The notes under the pieces: model-generated | The model's input: the letters and a program-made list of their open reading frames with translations, nothing else | Told to the model about the DNA's origin: nothing | Databases searched by the model: none | Part shown: one piece after another, positions 33,298-41,772 of the stretch | Layout of the letters: each line of letters starts with the position of its first letter | Position numbering within the stretch: the stretch's first letter is position 1 | Source of the DNA: Caldimicrobium sp964595655 | GTDB lineage: Bacteria > Desulfobacterota > Thermodesulfobacteria > Thermodesulfobacteriales > Thermodesulfobacteriaceae | Assembly (NCBI GenBank): GCA_964595655.1 | Contig: CAZQQV010000004.1 | Span: 1 to 46,285, forward strand | Length of the DNA stretch: 46,285 nucleotides | Direction of reading: 5' to 3' | Made by a program: the position numbers and the translations under genes

Positions 33298-36200
33298 TTG
33301 AAGTTTATCGAGCTCTACTCAGTCAGACAAAACAACCTTAAAGGCTTTGATCTTTTCATACCCTTTTACAATCTTATTGTTGTTACTGGGGTTTCTGGTG
33401 CTGGCAAATCAAGTCTTCTCTTTGACACCCTCTATGCCGAAGGAAGCAGGCGCTATCTTGAAACCTTTTCTTCTTATGTTAGACAATACTTAGAGAAATT
33501 ACCTAAGCCTCTTGTTAAGGATTTAAAAAATATTCCTCCAGCCCTTGCCTTTCCACAAGGGAATTTTGTTAAAACTTCCCGCTCAACAGTGGCAACTTTA
33601 ACGGAAATAAGCCACTTCACGAAAATGCTCTTTTATCACTTAAGCATCCCCCGTTGCCCCCTCTGCCATATTCCCATCACCCAGAGAGATCCAGAGGCCC
33701 TTGCCAAGGAGATTCTTAAGGAATTCTCAGGGGAGCTGATTTATCTCCTTGTTCCCGTAAAAGTTGAGATGGATATTTATCACTTGAGGGAGGGCCTTAT
33801 TTCTTCTGGTTTTACCAGGGCCTTTATTCATGGAAAGGTCCTTGAACTTGACGAAGTTGAAGAGCTCCCTGAAATTTCAGAACTTGATCTTCTCTTGCAT
33901 CGCATAAAGGTTGAAAAGGAAAATCTCTCAGAACTTATTTCCTCCCTTGAGCAGGCCGTAAAAATCTCTGAAAAATTTAAGATAAGAACCCTCTATGGAG
34001 AGGAGGTAAGTTTCTCTATTAAAGAGGAGTGTCCAAGATGTGGATTTAAAGCCCCTACAAAAAACCCGGCTTTATTTTCCTTTAACACCTCCCAAGGGGC
34101 CTGTCCGGAATGTAAGGGCTTTGGGAATCTCCTTGTGGTTGATCTTGATGCCCTGGTGAAAAATCCGGAAAAATCCCTGAAGGATGGGGCCATTCCTATC
34201 CTTGACTTCCCTGCCATGCTGGAAGTTAAACTTGATCTCTTTGATTTTCTTAAAAAAAAGGGAATTCCCCTTGATGTGCCTTTTAAGGGCCTTCCTGAGG
34301 AAATAAAAAAGGCCATTTTTGAAGGTGAAGGGGCCTGGTATGGGCTAAAAGAGGTAGTTGACTGGCTTGAAGCTCATAAATATAAGCCCCATTTCAGAAT
34401 TTTACTTGCCAAATTAAGAAGAGAGATTCCCTGCCCTACCTGTAAAGGGGCCCGCTTCAATCCCAGGGCTCTTCTCTTTTATATCCGAGACTTAAATATT
34501 GGAGATTTCTATCAGCTAGAAGTAGCCCAGGCAAAGAAATTTATAGAGGGCCTTCTCAAAGAGGGAGTTTCTCCTGCAGGAGAGAGGCTTGCCCAAGAAA
34601 TAAAGAGAAGGCTTGAATATCTGGAAGGGGTAGGACTTTCTTATCTCACCCTTAATAGGGCAAGCAAGACCCTCTCCGGGGGAGAAATGAGTCGCTGTCT
34701 TCTAACAAGAGCCCTTTCCTCAAATCTTGTGGAAACCCTTTATGTGCTTGATGAGCCAACCACAGGGCTTCATCCCACTGATACCAAAAAGGTCCTTACC
34801 TTTATGCAAAGGCTTGTTTCTCAAAATAACACCGTTGCTGTTGTGGAACACGACCCAGAGATAATTCTTAATGCAGATTTTCTTGTGGATCTTGGCCCTG
34901 AGGGCGGAGAAAAGGGAGGATACCTTCTTCATGCAGGAAAACCCGAAGAAATCCTCTTAAAGGAAACCCCCACCTCTTCTGCTATAAAATCCTTAAGTCA
35001 ACCCCGAAAAATCACTGCCAAGGAAACTTCACTCAAAGAGTTTATTGAAATAAAAGGTGCCTCAAGATTCAATCTAAAAGAGGTTGATGCAAAAATCCCC
35101 CTTTCAGCCATTACGGTTATCACAGGGGTATCTGGCTCTGGCAAATCCACCTTCCTTGAGGAAATCCTTTACAAGGGCTTTCTTGCCCTTAAAGATAAAA
35201 GAAAACCCGAATATTGTAGGGATATCAAAAACTTTCCAACCCACTCTCAGGTTCTCTATTTTACTCAGGAACCCCTTGCCAAATCCCCCCGCTCTGTAGT
35301 TGCCACATACACTGGACTTTATAATTACATAAGAAAGCTCCTTGCAAGCACTGATGAGGCCAAGAAATACGGTTTTACGGAAACCAGTTTTTCCTTCAAT
35401 TCTGAAACAGCCCAATGTCCCCATTGTAAGGGGCTTGGCTTTGAGATCATTGAAATGCAATTTCTTTCTGATCTCGTTATACCCTGTGAGGTATGCAAGG
35501 GAACTCGCTTTAAAGAGGAAGTCCTTGAGATCCGCTGGCGGGGAAAAAATATTGCCCAAATTCTTGATTTAACCGTGGATTCTGCCTATGAGTTTTTTGG
35601 AAATCACCGAGAAATAAAGAGAATCCTCAATATTCTTCGGAATCTGGGCCTTGGTTATTTAAAACTGGGACAACCCCTTTCAACCCTTTCAGGAGGTGAG
35701 GCCCAGAGAATCAAAATGGCTGAGCTTTTAACGCAGATCGGAACAGGAAAGGCCATAATCCTTCTTGATGAGCCAACAACTGGGCTCCATTTGAAGGATG
35801 TTGAAAAATTGCTCTCTGCCTTGCACTATTTAAAAGAAGAAGGCCATACCATTATTGTGGTAGAACATCATCCGGAGGTTATGCTTTCAGCAGACTGGAT
35901 ACTTGAATTTGGGCCTGAAGGAGGAGAAAAGGGCGGGTATCTTCTCTATCAGGGCCCTCTAAAGGATTTTCTCAATTATTCTTTCCCCACCTCCAATTAT
36001 CTAAGAGAATATCTTCAGGGGAAACCCCTTAAAGAGACAAAAGATGAAAAGACTTCGAACATATGGGAAGATAAGTTTATCAAGCTCAGGGGAATAAGAC
36101 ATCACAATCTTAAAAACATTGACCTTGATATTCCCAGGGAAAAATTTGTGGTAATAACCGGGGTATCTGGGTCTGGCAAATCCACCCTTGCCTTTGATGT

Positions 36201-38526
36201 AATCTTTGCAGAGGGTCAGAGGCGATTTCTTGAGACCCTTCCTGCCTATTTGAGACAGTTCTTTAAACTTTACGAGGAAATAGATTTTGACAATATTTCA
36301 GGGCTTCCTGCAACTGTTGCCCTTGAGCAAAGATCTGGGGAGCTTTCTCCTCGTTCAACCGTTGGCACCTTAACGGAAATTCTTCCCTATCTCAGGCTGC
36401 TTTATGCAAGACTTAGCACAGCCTATTGTCCTTCCTGTGGGGCTGAACTTAAGCCCAAAACTAAAGAAGAAATCTTGGAACTTGCCCTAAATTTGTGGGA
36501 AAGGGAAAAAGGAAATTTTCAGGTCCTCGCTCCTCTTGTAAGACACAGAAAGGGCCATTATAGACCCCTCTTTGAACACCTCCTCAAGAAAGGTTACCAT
36601 AAAGTGCGAATTGACGGAAAATTTTATGACCTCCCTCCTATTCCTGAACTCTCAAGATATAGAGAACATAGTATTGATCTTGTGCTGGGAAGTCCCAACT
36701 CAAAAGAGGCCTTTTTGGCCCTGGTTGAAAGGGCCCTTTTAGAGGGAAAGGGATATTTAATACTTCACAAAGAGGAAAGAGACTTTTACTTGAACGAAAA
36801 GCTAACCTGCACAAGCTGTGGAATTACCCTTCCTGAGCCTGATCCCCTTCTTTTTGCCTTTAATACCAAGGTTGGAGGATGTCCCACCTGTTCGGGTATA
36901 GGAAGCCTTGATGGTGAGGTCTGTCCAGCCTGCAGAGGCTCTCGCTATAGGCGGGAGGTCTTTAATTACAAAATTAAGGGGATCTCTTTGCCTGAACTTC
37001 TTGATTTTCCCATTGAAAAGGCCTATGAATTTATAAAAGGCCTTTCCTTTGAAGGAAAAGAAAAAATTCTTGCTGAAACTCTGCTTCCTGAAATTCTTAA
37101 CAGGCTTGAATATCTCTCTGATCTTGGGCTTTCCTATTTGACCCTTTCGAGATCTGCAGATACCTTATCTGCAGGAGAGGCAAAAAGAGTAAGAATTGCC
37201 GCTGAAATTGGAAGCACCTTAACTGGAGTTGCCTATATCCTTGATGAACCAACCATAGGCCTTCATCCAAGGGATACTCAGAAATTGCTTGATATTATTA
37301 AAAAACTTCGCGATAAGGGAAATACTATCCTTGTGGTGGAGCATGATGAGGAGGTCATAAAGGCAAGTGACTTTGTTGTTGACCTTGGTGAGGGAGGCGG
37401 AAAAAGGGGTGGAAGGGTTATTTTTGCAGGAAAAACAGAAGATCTCTTAAAAGAGGAAAGGTCTCTTACCGCAAGGGCTCTTAGGGATACTTCAAGAAAA
37501 ACCCTTATCAGCAAAAAGAGGGCTCAAAATAGGTTTCTCACCCTTAGAGGGGTTCATCTCAGAAATCTAAAAAATATAGAGGCTCATTTTCCCCTTGGGA
37601 ATCTTGTTTGTGTGGTGGGGGTCTCAGGATCGGGTAAATCAACCCTGGTTTGTGAGGCCCTGTATGAAAATATGAAGAGGGTCCTTGAAAGGAATGACAA
37701 AAAGAACTTTTGGGGCATCAAAGATATATCTGGCTATGAAGAAATAAAGGAGGTTTATCTCGTTGACCATTCCCCCATAGGAAATACTCCTCGCTCAGTT
37801 CCTGCCACATACATTCAAGTTTTCAGTGAAATAAGAAAGGCCTTTGCAAATACGAAGCTTGCGAAGGAAAAGGGCTATGGAGAGGGGAGATTTTCTTTCA
37901 ACAAAGAGGAGGGGCAGTGTCCTTACTGCAAAGGCCAAGGCAAAATAAAAATAGAAATCAAATTTCTTCCCGCTATTTATCAGACCTGTGAGTTCTGCAA
38001 CGGAAAGAGATATAACGCTGAAACCCTTGAAATAACCCTTAAGGGAAAAAATATTGCTGAAGTGCTTGAAATGGATTTTGGTGAGGCAAGGGAATTCTTC
38101 AAGAATTATCCTGTTATTGCTTACAAACTTGACCTTGTCTGCAGAATTGGCCTTGATTATTTAACTCTGGGACAGCCAAGTCCCACCCTTTCTGGAGGGG
38201 AGGCCCAGAGAATCAAACTTGCCAAAGAACTGGGAAAAATTCACACAAAACCAGTGCTCTATATCCTTGATGAGCCAACAACAGGACTTCACATTGTGGA
38301 TGTTGCCAAATTAGTGGATGTGCTTCAGGAGCTTGTGGACAGAGGCCATACCGTGATTGTCATAGAGCATAATCTTGAACTCATCAAGGCCGCAGACTGG
38401 ATTATCGAGCTCGGTCCTGAAGGAGGAGATAAGGGGGGAGAGATCCTCTTTCAAGGCCCTATGGAAGAATTTCTGAGAGCCCATACTCCCACCTCACAGG
38501 TTTTAAAGGATTACCTCTCTTCGTGA
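33298..38526 (+). CDS. uvrA: Double-length (tandem) excinuclease ABC subunit UvrA
   Basis: 1742 residues, nearly twice the usual 940: two complete UvrA-like proteins in one chain, residues 1 to about 920 and about 924-1742. Four Walker A motifs lie near residues 35, 612, 955 and 1442. Signature motifs lie near 458 (LSGGEMSR), 796 (LSGGEAQR), 1290 (LSAGEAKR, a variant) and 1631 (LSGGEAQR), each followed by a DEPT Walker B. Both halves keep an insert resembling the UvrB-binding region; it is closer to canonical in the second half (HRKGHY). CxxC zinc modules occur in all four parts. It begins with TTG at 33298, since no ATG precedes the conserved KFIELYSVRQNNLKG. Chlamydial UvrA is similarly duplicated. 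Confidence 0.93.
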   Translation: MKFIELYSVRQNNLKGFDLFIPFYNLIVVTGVSGAGKSSLLFDTLYAEGSRRYLETFSSYVRQYLEKLPKPLVKDLKNIPPALAFPQGNFVKTSRSTVATLTEISHFTKMLFYHLSIPRCPLCHIPITQRDPEALAKEILKEFSGELIYLLVPVKVEMDIYHLREGLISSGFTRAFIHGKVLELDEVEELPEISELDLLLHRIKVEKENLSELISSLEQAVKISEKFKIRTLYGEEVSFSIKEECPRCGFKAPTKNPALFSFNTSQGACPECKGFGNLLVVDLDALVKNPEKSLKDGAIPILDFPAMLEVKLDLFDFLKKKGIPLDVPFKGLPEEIKKAIFEGEGAWYGLKEVVDWLEAHKYKPHFRILLAKLRREIPCPTCKGARFNPRALLFYIRDLNIGDFYQLEVAQAKKFIEGLLKEGVSPAGERLAQEIKRRLEYLEGVGLSYLTLNRASKTLSGGEMSRCLLTRALSSNLVETLYVLDEPTTGLHPTDTKKVLTFMQRLVSQNNTVAVVEHDPEIILNADFLVDLGPEGGEKGGYLLHAGKPEEILLKETPTSSAIKSLSQPRKITAKETSLKEFIEIKGASRFNLKEVDAKIPLSAITVITGVSGSGKSTFLEEILYKGFLALKDKRKPEYCRDIKNFPTHSQVLYFTQEPLAKSPRSVVATYTGLYNYIRKLLASTDEAKKYGFTETSFSFNSETAQCPHCKGLGFEIIEMQFLSDLVIPCEVCKGTRFKEEVLEIRWRGKNIAQILDLTVDSAYEFFGNHREIKRILNILRNLGLGYLKLGQPLSTLSGGEAQRIKMAELLTQIGTGKAIILLDEPTTGLHLKDVEKLLSALHYLKEEGHTIIVVEHHPEVMLSADWILEFGPEGGEKGGYLLYQGPLKDFLNYSFPTSNYLREYLQGKPLKETKDEKTSNIWEDKFIKLRGIRHHNLKNIDLDIPREKFVVITGVSGSGKSTLAFDVIFAEGQRRFLETLPAYLRQFFKLYEEIDFDNISGLPATVALEQRSGELSPRSTVGTLTEILPYLRLLYARLSTAYCPSCGAELKPKTKEEILELALNLWEREKGNFQVLAPLVRHRKGHYRPLFEHLLKKGYHKVRIDGKFYDLPPIPELSRYREHSIDLVLGSPNSKEAFLALVERALLEGKGYLILHKEERDFYLNEKLTCTSCGITLPEPDPLLFAFNTKVGGCPTCSGIGSLDGEVCPACRGSRYRREVFNYKIKGISLPELLDFPIEKAYEFIKGLSFEGKEKILAETLLPEILNRLEYLSDLGLSYLTLSRSADTLSAGEAKRVRIAAEIGSTLTGVAYILDEPTIGLHPRDTQKLLDIIKKLRDKGNTILVVEHDEEVIKASDFVVDLGEGGGKRGGRVIFAGKTEDLLKEERSLTARALRDTSRKTLISKKRAQNRFLTLRGVHLRNLKNIEAHFPLGNLVCVVGVSGSGKSTLVCEALYENMKRVLERNDKKNFWGIKDISGYEEIKEVYLVDHSPIGNTPRSVPATYIQVFSEIRKAFANTKLAKEKGYGEGRFSFNKEEGQCPYCKGQGKIKIEIKFLPAIYQTCEFCNGKRYNAETLEITLKGKNIAEVLEMDFGEAREFFKNYPVIAYKLDLVCRIGLDYLTLGQPSPTLSGGEAQRIKLAKELGKIHTKPVLYILDEPTTGLHIVDVAKLVDVLQELVDRGHTVIVIEHNLELIKAADWIIELGPEGGDKGGEILFQGPMEEFLRAHTPTSQVLKDYLSS

Positions 38527-38543
38527 ATTAATTCGTGAATTAA
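38520..38543. repeat. Perfect 12-bp tandem duplication at the uvrA stop codon
   Basis: TTCGTGAATTAA occurs twice head-to-tail (38520-38531 and 38532-38543). The first copy contains the uvrA stop TGA. The second lies just outside the gene and changes nothing in the protein. Confidence 0.85.
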
Positions 38544-38573
38544 ATTTCTCTGGGATTGAATCCTCTTATTTTG

Positions 38574-38582
38574 TGGTATAGT
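38574..38582 (+). promoter_or_regulatory. Extended -10 promoter for the CBS-ACT gene
   Basis: TGGTATAGT (38574-38582) is a TGn-extended -10 box; a weak GATTGA lies 17 bases before the hexamer. A start near 38589 would leave about 29 bases before the ATG at 38618. Confidence 0.45.
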
Positions 38583-38617
38583 TTTAAAAAGCCCTGACTC
38601 AGGAGGTGTGTGGTTTC

Positions 38618-39211
38618 ATGAAAGTGAAAAACTGGATGATCACCGAAGTGATCACCATAACCCCTGATAAAACCGTTGAGGATGCCCTCCAGTTGATGAA
38701 ACTTCACTCTATAAGGCATCTTCCTGTTGTTGAAGAGGGAAAACTCAAAGGGCTTGTTACTGAATCAAGCCTTAGACCCTATCTTTTTAATGATAAACTT
38801 AAACTTCCTTTAAAAGAAGTTATGATCATTAACCCTATAGTGATAGATCCAGAAACCTCAATTGATGAGGCTGCAAGGTTAATTTATAAATACAAAATTG
38901 GTGGTCTTCCTGTGGTTAGCCAGGGAAGACTTGTAGGAATCATTACGGTGACCGATATTCTTGAGGCTTTCATTGAGCTTATGGGTATACTTAAGGCCTC
39001 CTCAAGGCTTGATGTCATTCCTAAGGAGGATAATCTCGATGATGTCCTTGAGGAAATCAAAAAAAGGGGAGGAAAAATTATTTCCATCGGTATGGATGTA
39101 AATTTAAACGGTGAAAAGGTCTATTTCATTCGCCTTGAAAAAATGCCCCTTGAGAATCTTGCCTCCTCTCTTGAATCTAAAGGCCACAAAGTTATCGCCT
39201 TTATTGAATAA
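38618..39211 (+). CDS. CBS-pair protein with C-terminal ACT-like domain
   Basis: 197 residues from the ATG at 38618, after AGGAGG at 38601-38606; an in-frame GTG at 38606 overlaps that site and is unlikely. Two CBS repeats occupy about residues 1-60 (VKNWMITEVITITPDKTVEDAL) and 70-125 (PIVIDPETSIDEAARLI). The remaining 70 residues look like an ACT-type beta-alpha-beta fold ending VIAFIE. CBS pairs usually bind adenosyl ligands and ACT domains bind amino acids, so a sensor is likely. It sits 94 bases upstream of HcyBio. In Methanosarcina the DUF39 protein itself carries a CBS pair, so this may be a separate regulatory or catalytic partner. Confidence 0.82.
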   Translation: MKVKNWMITEVITITPDKTVEDALQLMKLHSIRHLPVVEEGKLKGLVTESSLRPYLFNDKLKLPLKEVMIINPIVIDPETSIDEAARLIYKYKIGGLPVVSQGRLVGIITVTDILEAFIELMGILKASSRLDVIPKEDNLDDVLEEIKKRGGKIISIGMDVNLNGEKVYFIRLEKMPLENLASSLESKGHKVIAFIE

Positions 39212-39305
39212 TATTTTTGTTTTTAAATTTTTCTTGAAATTTTTTACCTTTTTGATAAATTTTATTTTAATGATTAAAAGTTCATTTCCTTAGAGGGGGT
39301 AAAAA

Positions 39306-40496
39306 ATGGCAGAAGAATTCAAGGTAAAGAGAACCATTGAAGAAATCAACAAAAAAATAGAAAAAGGTGAGGTTGTAGTTTTAACGGCTGAGGAATTTTC
39401 AAAATTGGTAAAAGAAGTTGGTCCAGTTCAGGCTGCCAAAGAGGTGGATGTGGTTACTACAGGAACCTTTTCACCCATGTGTTCCTCAGGGGCTTTTATT
39501 AATTTTGGGCACACTATTCCCACAATCAAGGCCCACAGGGTTTGGTTAAATGATGTTCCCGCCTATGCAGGCCTTGCAGCCGTTGATATATATATCGGTG
39601 CTACTGAGCCAAGGGAAGACGATCCTCTAAACAAAGTGTTTCCAGGGCAGTTTCTCTACGGAGGAGGACATGTAATTCATGACCTTGTTGCAGGGAAAAA
39701 GGTGCTTCTCAGAGCCACCGCTTATGGAACGCACTGTTATCCCAGAAAATCCTTAGAGATGGAAATCACCATTCATGACCTAGTGAATGCAGTTCTTTGC
39801 AATCCAAGAAATGCCTATCAAAACTATAATGTGGCCATCAATCTTTCCGATAAAATTCTTTACACCTATATGGGGATTCTCAAACCCAATCTGGGAAATG
39901 CCAACTATGCCACAGCAGGTTGTCTCTCTCCCCTTCTCAAGGATCCCTATCTCAAAACCATAGGAATTGGCACAAGGATTTTCCTCGGAGGAGCCAAGGG
40001 CTATGTTATTTATGCTGGCACTCAGCACAAAATGGATGTCAAGCGAACACCAAAGGGTGTTCCCATTCAGCCAGCAGCAACCCTCATGGTTCTCGGAAAT
40101 CTCAAGGAGATGAAACCCGAATGGCTTATAGGAACAAGCCATCTGGGATATGGATGTTCCTTAGCGGTGGGGCTGGGGATACCTATCCCTATTCTCAATG
40201 AACAGGTTGCTGAGTGGGCAGGTCTTTCCGATGAGGATCTCTTTGCCCAAGTGGTTGACTATTCCCATGACTATCCCAATGGAATAAAACGCAATTACGG
40301 CTATGTTAGCTATGCCGAGCTTAAAAGCGGAAAAATTAATATCCTCGGAAAGGAAATTCCCACTGTTCCCTTAACAAGCCTTATCAAATCAAGGGAAGTT
40401 GCAGAAATTCTTAAAAACTGGATTAAAAATGGGGAGATGCTTCTTACAGAGCCTGTGGCTCCTCTTCCAGGGGCTGAACTCTTTCCTATGAGATAA
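39306..40496 (+). CDS. Homocysteine biosynthesis protein (HcyBio, DUF39)
   Basis: 396 residues of the DUF39/COG1900 family, which in methanogens and sulfate reducers is implicated in making homocysteine directly from aspartate semialdehyde and sulfide. Conserved features include TTGTFSPMCSSGAF with C59, ATEPREDDP, YGGGHVIHDLVAGK, ATAYGTHCYPRKS with C144, and GTSHLGYGCSLAVG. The two cysteines are candidates for sulfur transfer. Unlike the Methanosarcina protein, it has no fused CBS domains; these are encoded just upstream. The NIL/ferredoxin partner known there is not in the window. The start is an ATG after AGAGGGGG. Confidence 0.93.
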   Translation: MAEEFKVKRTIEEINKKIEKGEVVVLTAEEFSKLVKEVGPVQAAKEVDVVTTGTFSPMCSSGAFINFGHTIPTIKAHRVWLNDVPAYAGLAAVDIYIGATEPREDDPLNKVFPGQFLYGGGHVIHDLVAGKKVLLRATAYGTHCYPRKSLEMEITIHDLVNAVLCNPRNAYQNYNVAINLSDKILYTYMGILKPNLGNANYATAGCLSPLLKDPYLKTIGIGTRIFLGGAKGYVIYAGTQHKMDVKRTPKGVPIQPAATLMVLGNLKEMKPEWLIGTSHLGYGCSLAVGLGIPIPILNEQVAEWAGLSDEDLFAQVVDYSHDYPNGIKRNYGYVSYAELKSGKINILGKEIPTVPLTSLIKSREVAEILKNWIKNGEMLLTEPVAPLPGAELFPMR

Positions 40497-40562
40497 AAAA
40501 CCGAGGCTTTTTGCCTTTACCCTTTTAATTTTAAGATTTTTGCAGCAAGGAAACCAGATCTT

Positions 40563-40640
40563 GGCCTTCTCCTAACTGGAAAAGGCCTTACAAAAAATTA
40601 AAAAAGTTGGCAACCTGCGGGCTTTAGCCCGCAAGGCTAC
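40563..40640. repeat. Palindromic dispersed repeat, short copy 3, with adjacent hairpin
   Basis: TGCGGGCT-TT-AGCCCGCA (40616-40633) is a perfect 8-bp palindrome flanked by GGCAACC and GGCTACC, words shared with copies 1 and 2. Before it, GGCCTT...AAGGCC (40563-40587) forms an imperfect stem around TAACT. Both lie between the convergent HcyBio and SlyD genes, where they might also weaken transcription read-through, but neither has a T-tract. Confidence 0.6.
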
Positions 40641-40669
40641 CTTATTTCCATGAAAAAACTTTAATTAAT

Positions 40670-41134
40670 TTAAAGGATAATCTCTTCTTCAGGTTCGTTT
40701 AAAATCCTGACAAGTCTTATGGTGAAGTAAAGGTCTTCCCCAGCAAGAGGTGGATTGAGATCAAGAATGATTTCTTCCTCATTAACATCTATTACCATTG
40801 CAGGAAAGGTCATCTCTCCCTGAGGAGTATCCACAATAAGATTGAGCATCATTCCAGGAACAGGCTCAACATCAAGGTTTATAGCATCCCTGGGAATGGA
40901 TCTAATAAGGTTTTCATCTCTCTCCCCAAAGGCCTTCTCCTTTGGTATCACCACTTCTCTTTCTTCTCCCTCGGTCATTCCAAGCACAGCCTCTGAAAGC
41001 CCAGGAATTATCTCAGGAGACCCAACCTCAAACACGAAAGGCTCACCCAGAGTGGTATCTTCAAAGACCTCCCCAGAGGCAAGCCTTCCAACACAATGAA
41101 TACTTACTACATCACCTACTTGAACCTTACGCAT
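40670..41134 (-). CDS. slyD: FKBP-type peptidyl-prolyl isomerase, SlyD-like
   Basis: A prolyl isomerase and chaperone of about 154 residues from the ATG at 41134 (a GTG one codon earlier is possible). VQVGDVVSIHCVGRL and GEVFEDTTLGEPFVFEVG start the FKBP half. IIPGLSEAVLGMTEGEERE continues it, and an insert-in-flap domain lies about 70-120 as in SlyD. The common NHPLAG motif reads NPPLAG. The His/Cys-rich metal-binding tail of E. coli SlyD is absent; the protein ends in an acidic tail. AAGGGG lies upstream. Confidence 0.9.
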   Translation of the reverse strand: MRKVQVGDVVSIHCVGRLASGEVFEDTTLGEPFVFEVGSPEIIPGLSEAVLGMTEGEEREVVIPKEKAFGERDENLIRSIPRDAINLDVEPVPGMMLNLIVDTPQGEMTFPAMVIDVNEEEIILDLNPPLAGEDLYFTIRLVRILNEPEEEIIL

Positions 41135-41156
41135 CACTAAACCCCTTTTAAGTTTA

Positions 41157-41215
41157 TTTGATAGAAGATGAGACCAAAGAGATTCGGACTCTCAAGATCT
41201 CGCTCTTCTATCAAA
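41157..41215. other. Long imperfect hairpin between ispF and slyD
   Basis: TTTGATAGAAGA (41157-41168) and TCTTCTATCAAA (41204-41215) are perfect 12-base inverted arms. The 35 bases between can pair further: GAGA 41170-41173 with TCTC 41198-41201, then GAGA 41179-41182 with TCTC 41190-41193. Neither strand has a T-tract after it, so it is not a simple terminator. Candidates are a processing site, a cis-acting RNA structure or a small palindromic mobile repeat. Confidence 0.55.
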
Positions 41216-41277
41216 AAAGAAAGATAATACCCTTTTTTAATTTTGCAAGTTTCCTATGAAAATTAATTTTAAAATTT

Positions 41278-41766
41278 TTAAAAATTTTCTTCAAGAACTA
41301 CCAAGGAAAAGGCTATAATTGCAGGCTTTTCGGGAGGAAACAAAAGACCTTCTGAGGTTCTTGCCTTAAGACCAATTTTCTCTATAGGAAGATTGAGAAG
41401 CCCTGAAAGGTTCGCTTTAATTTTTTCATAATAGGGGGAAATTTTGGGCTTGTCTAAGATTAGGGTAAGATCTACCTGATAAACCCTGTAGCCTTTTTCC
41501 TTAAGAAGGCTTAAGGTCTTCTCTAAAAGGAGGGTGCTATCTATATCCTTATAAGCTGGGTCATTATCAGGAAAAAGGGTCCCAATATCAGGAAAGCCTG
41601 AAGCTGAAAGCATGGCATCAATTAAAGCATGCAAGAGGGCATCTCCATCGGAATGGCCAAGGGGACCTACTGAAGAGGGTATTTCAACCCCTCCGATCTT
41701 TAATTTTCTTCCCTCAACGAGGGGATGAATATCAAAGCCAAATCCAAAGGCAAAATTCCTGAGCAT
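41278..41766 (-). CDS. ispF: 2-C-methyl-D-erythritol 2,4-cyclodiphosphate synthase IspF
   Basis: Forms the cyclodiphosphate in the MEP isoprenoid pathway. 162 residues, normal. Metal ligands are D12 and H14 in GFDIHPL and H46 in HSDGDALLHAL. FPDNDPAYKDIDS and KARTSEGL (the nucleotide/trimer region) are present. It is not fused to ispD. The ATG lies six bases after the preceding gene's stop, so it is in the nusA-ylxR operon. Confidence 0.95.
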   Translation of the reverse strand: MLRNFAFGFGFDIHPLVEGRKLKIGGVEIPSSVGPLGHSDGDALLHALIDAMLSASGFPDIGTLFPDNDPAYKDIDSTLLLEKTLSLLKEKGYRVYQVDLTLILDKPKISPYYEKIKANLSGLLNLPIEKIGLKARTSEGLLFPPEKPAIIAFSLVVLEENF

Positions 41767-41772
41767 TGGAAT

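Noticed and set aside
40497..40530. A terminator directly after the HcyBio gene
   Set aside because: Only a three-base GGC/GCC stem around TTTTT can be formed, which is too weak to call.
41171..41195. A tRNA T-arm-like stretch inside the ispF/slyD hairpin (minus strand)
   Set aside because: The stem and 7-base loop resemble a T-arm, but the loop has C in place of the near-invariant T55 and no anticodon or D-arm or 5' acceptor strand is found upstream.
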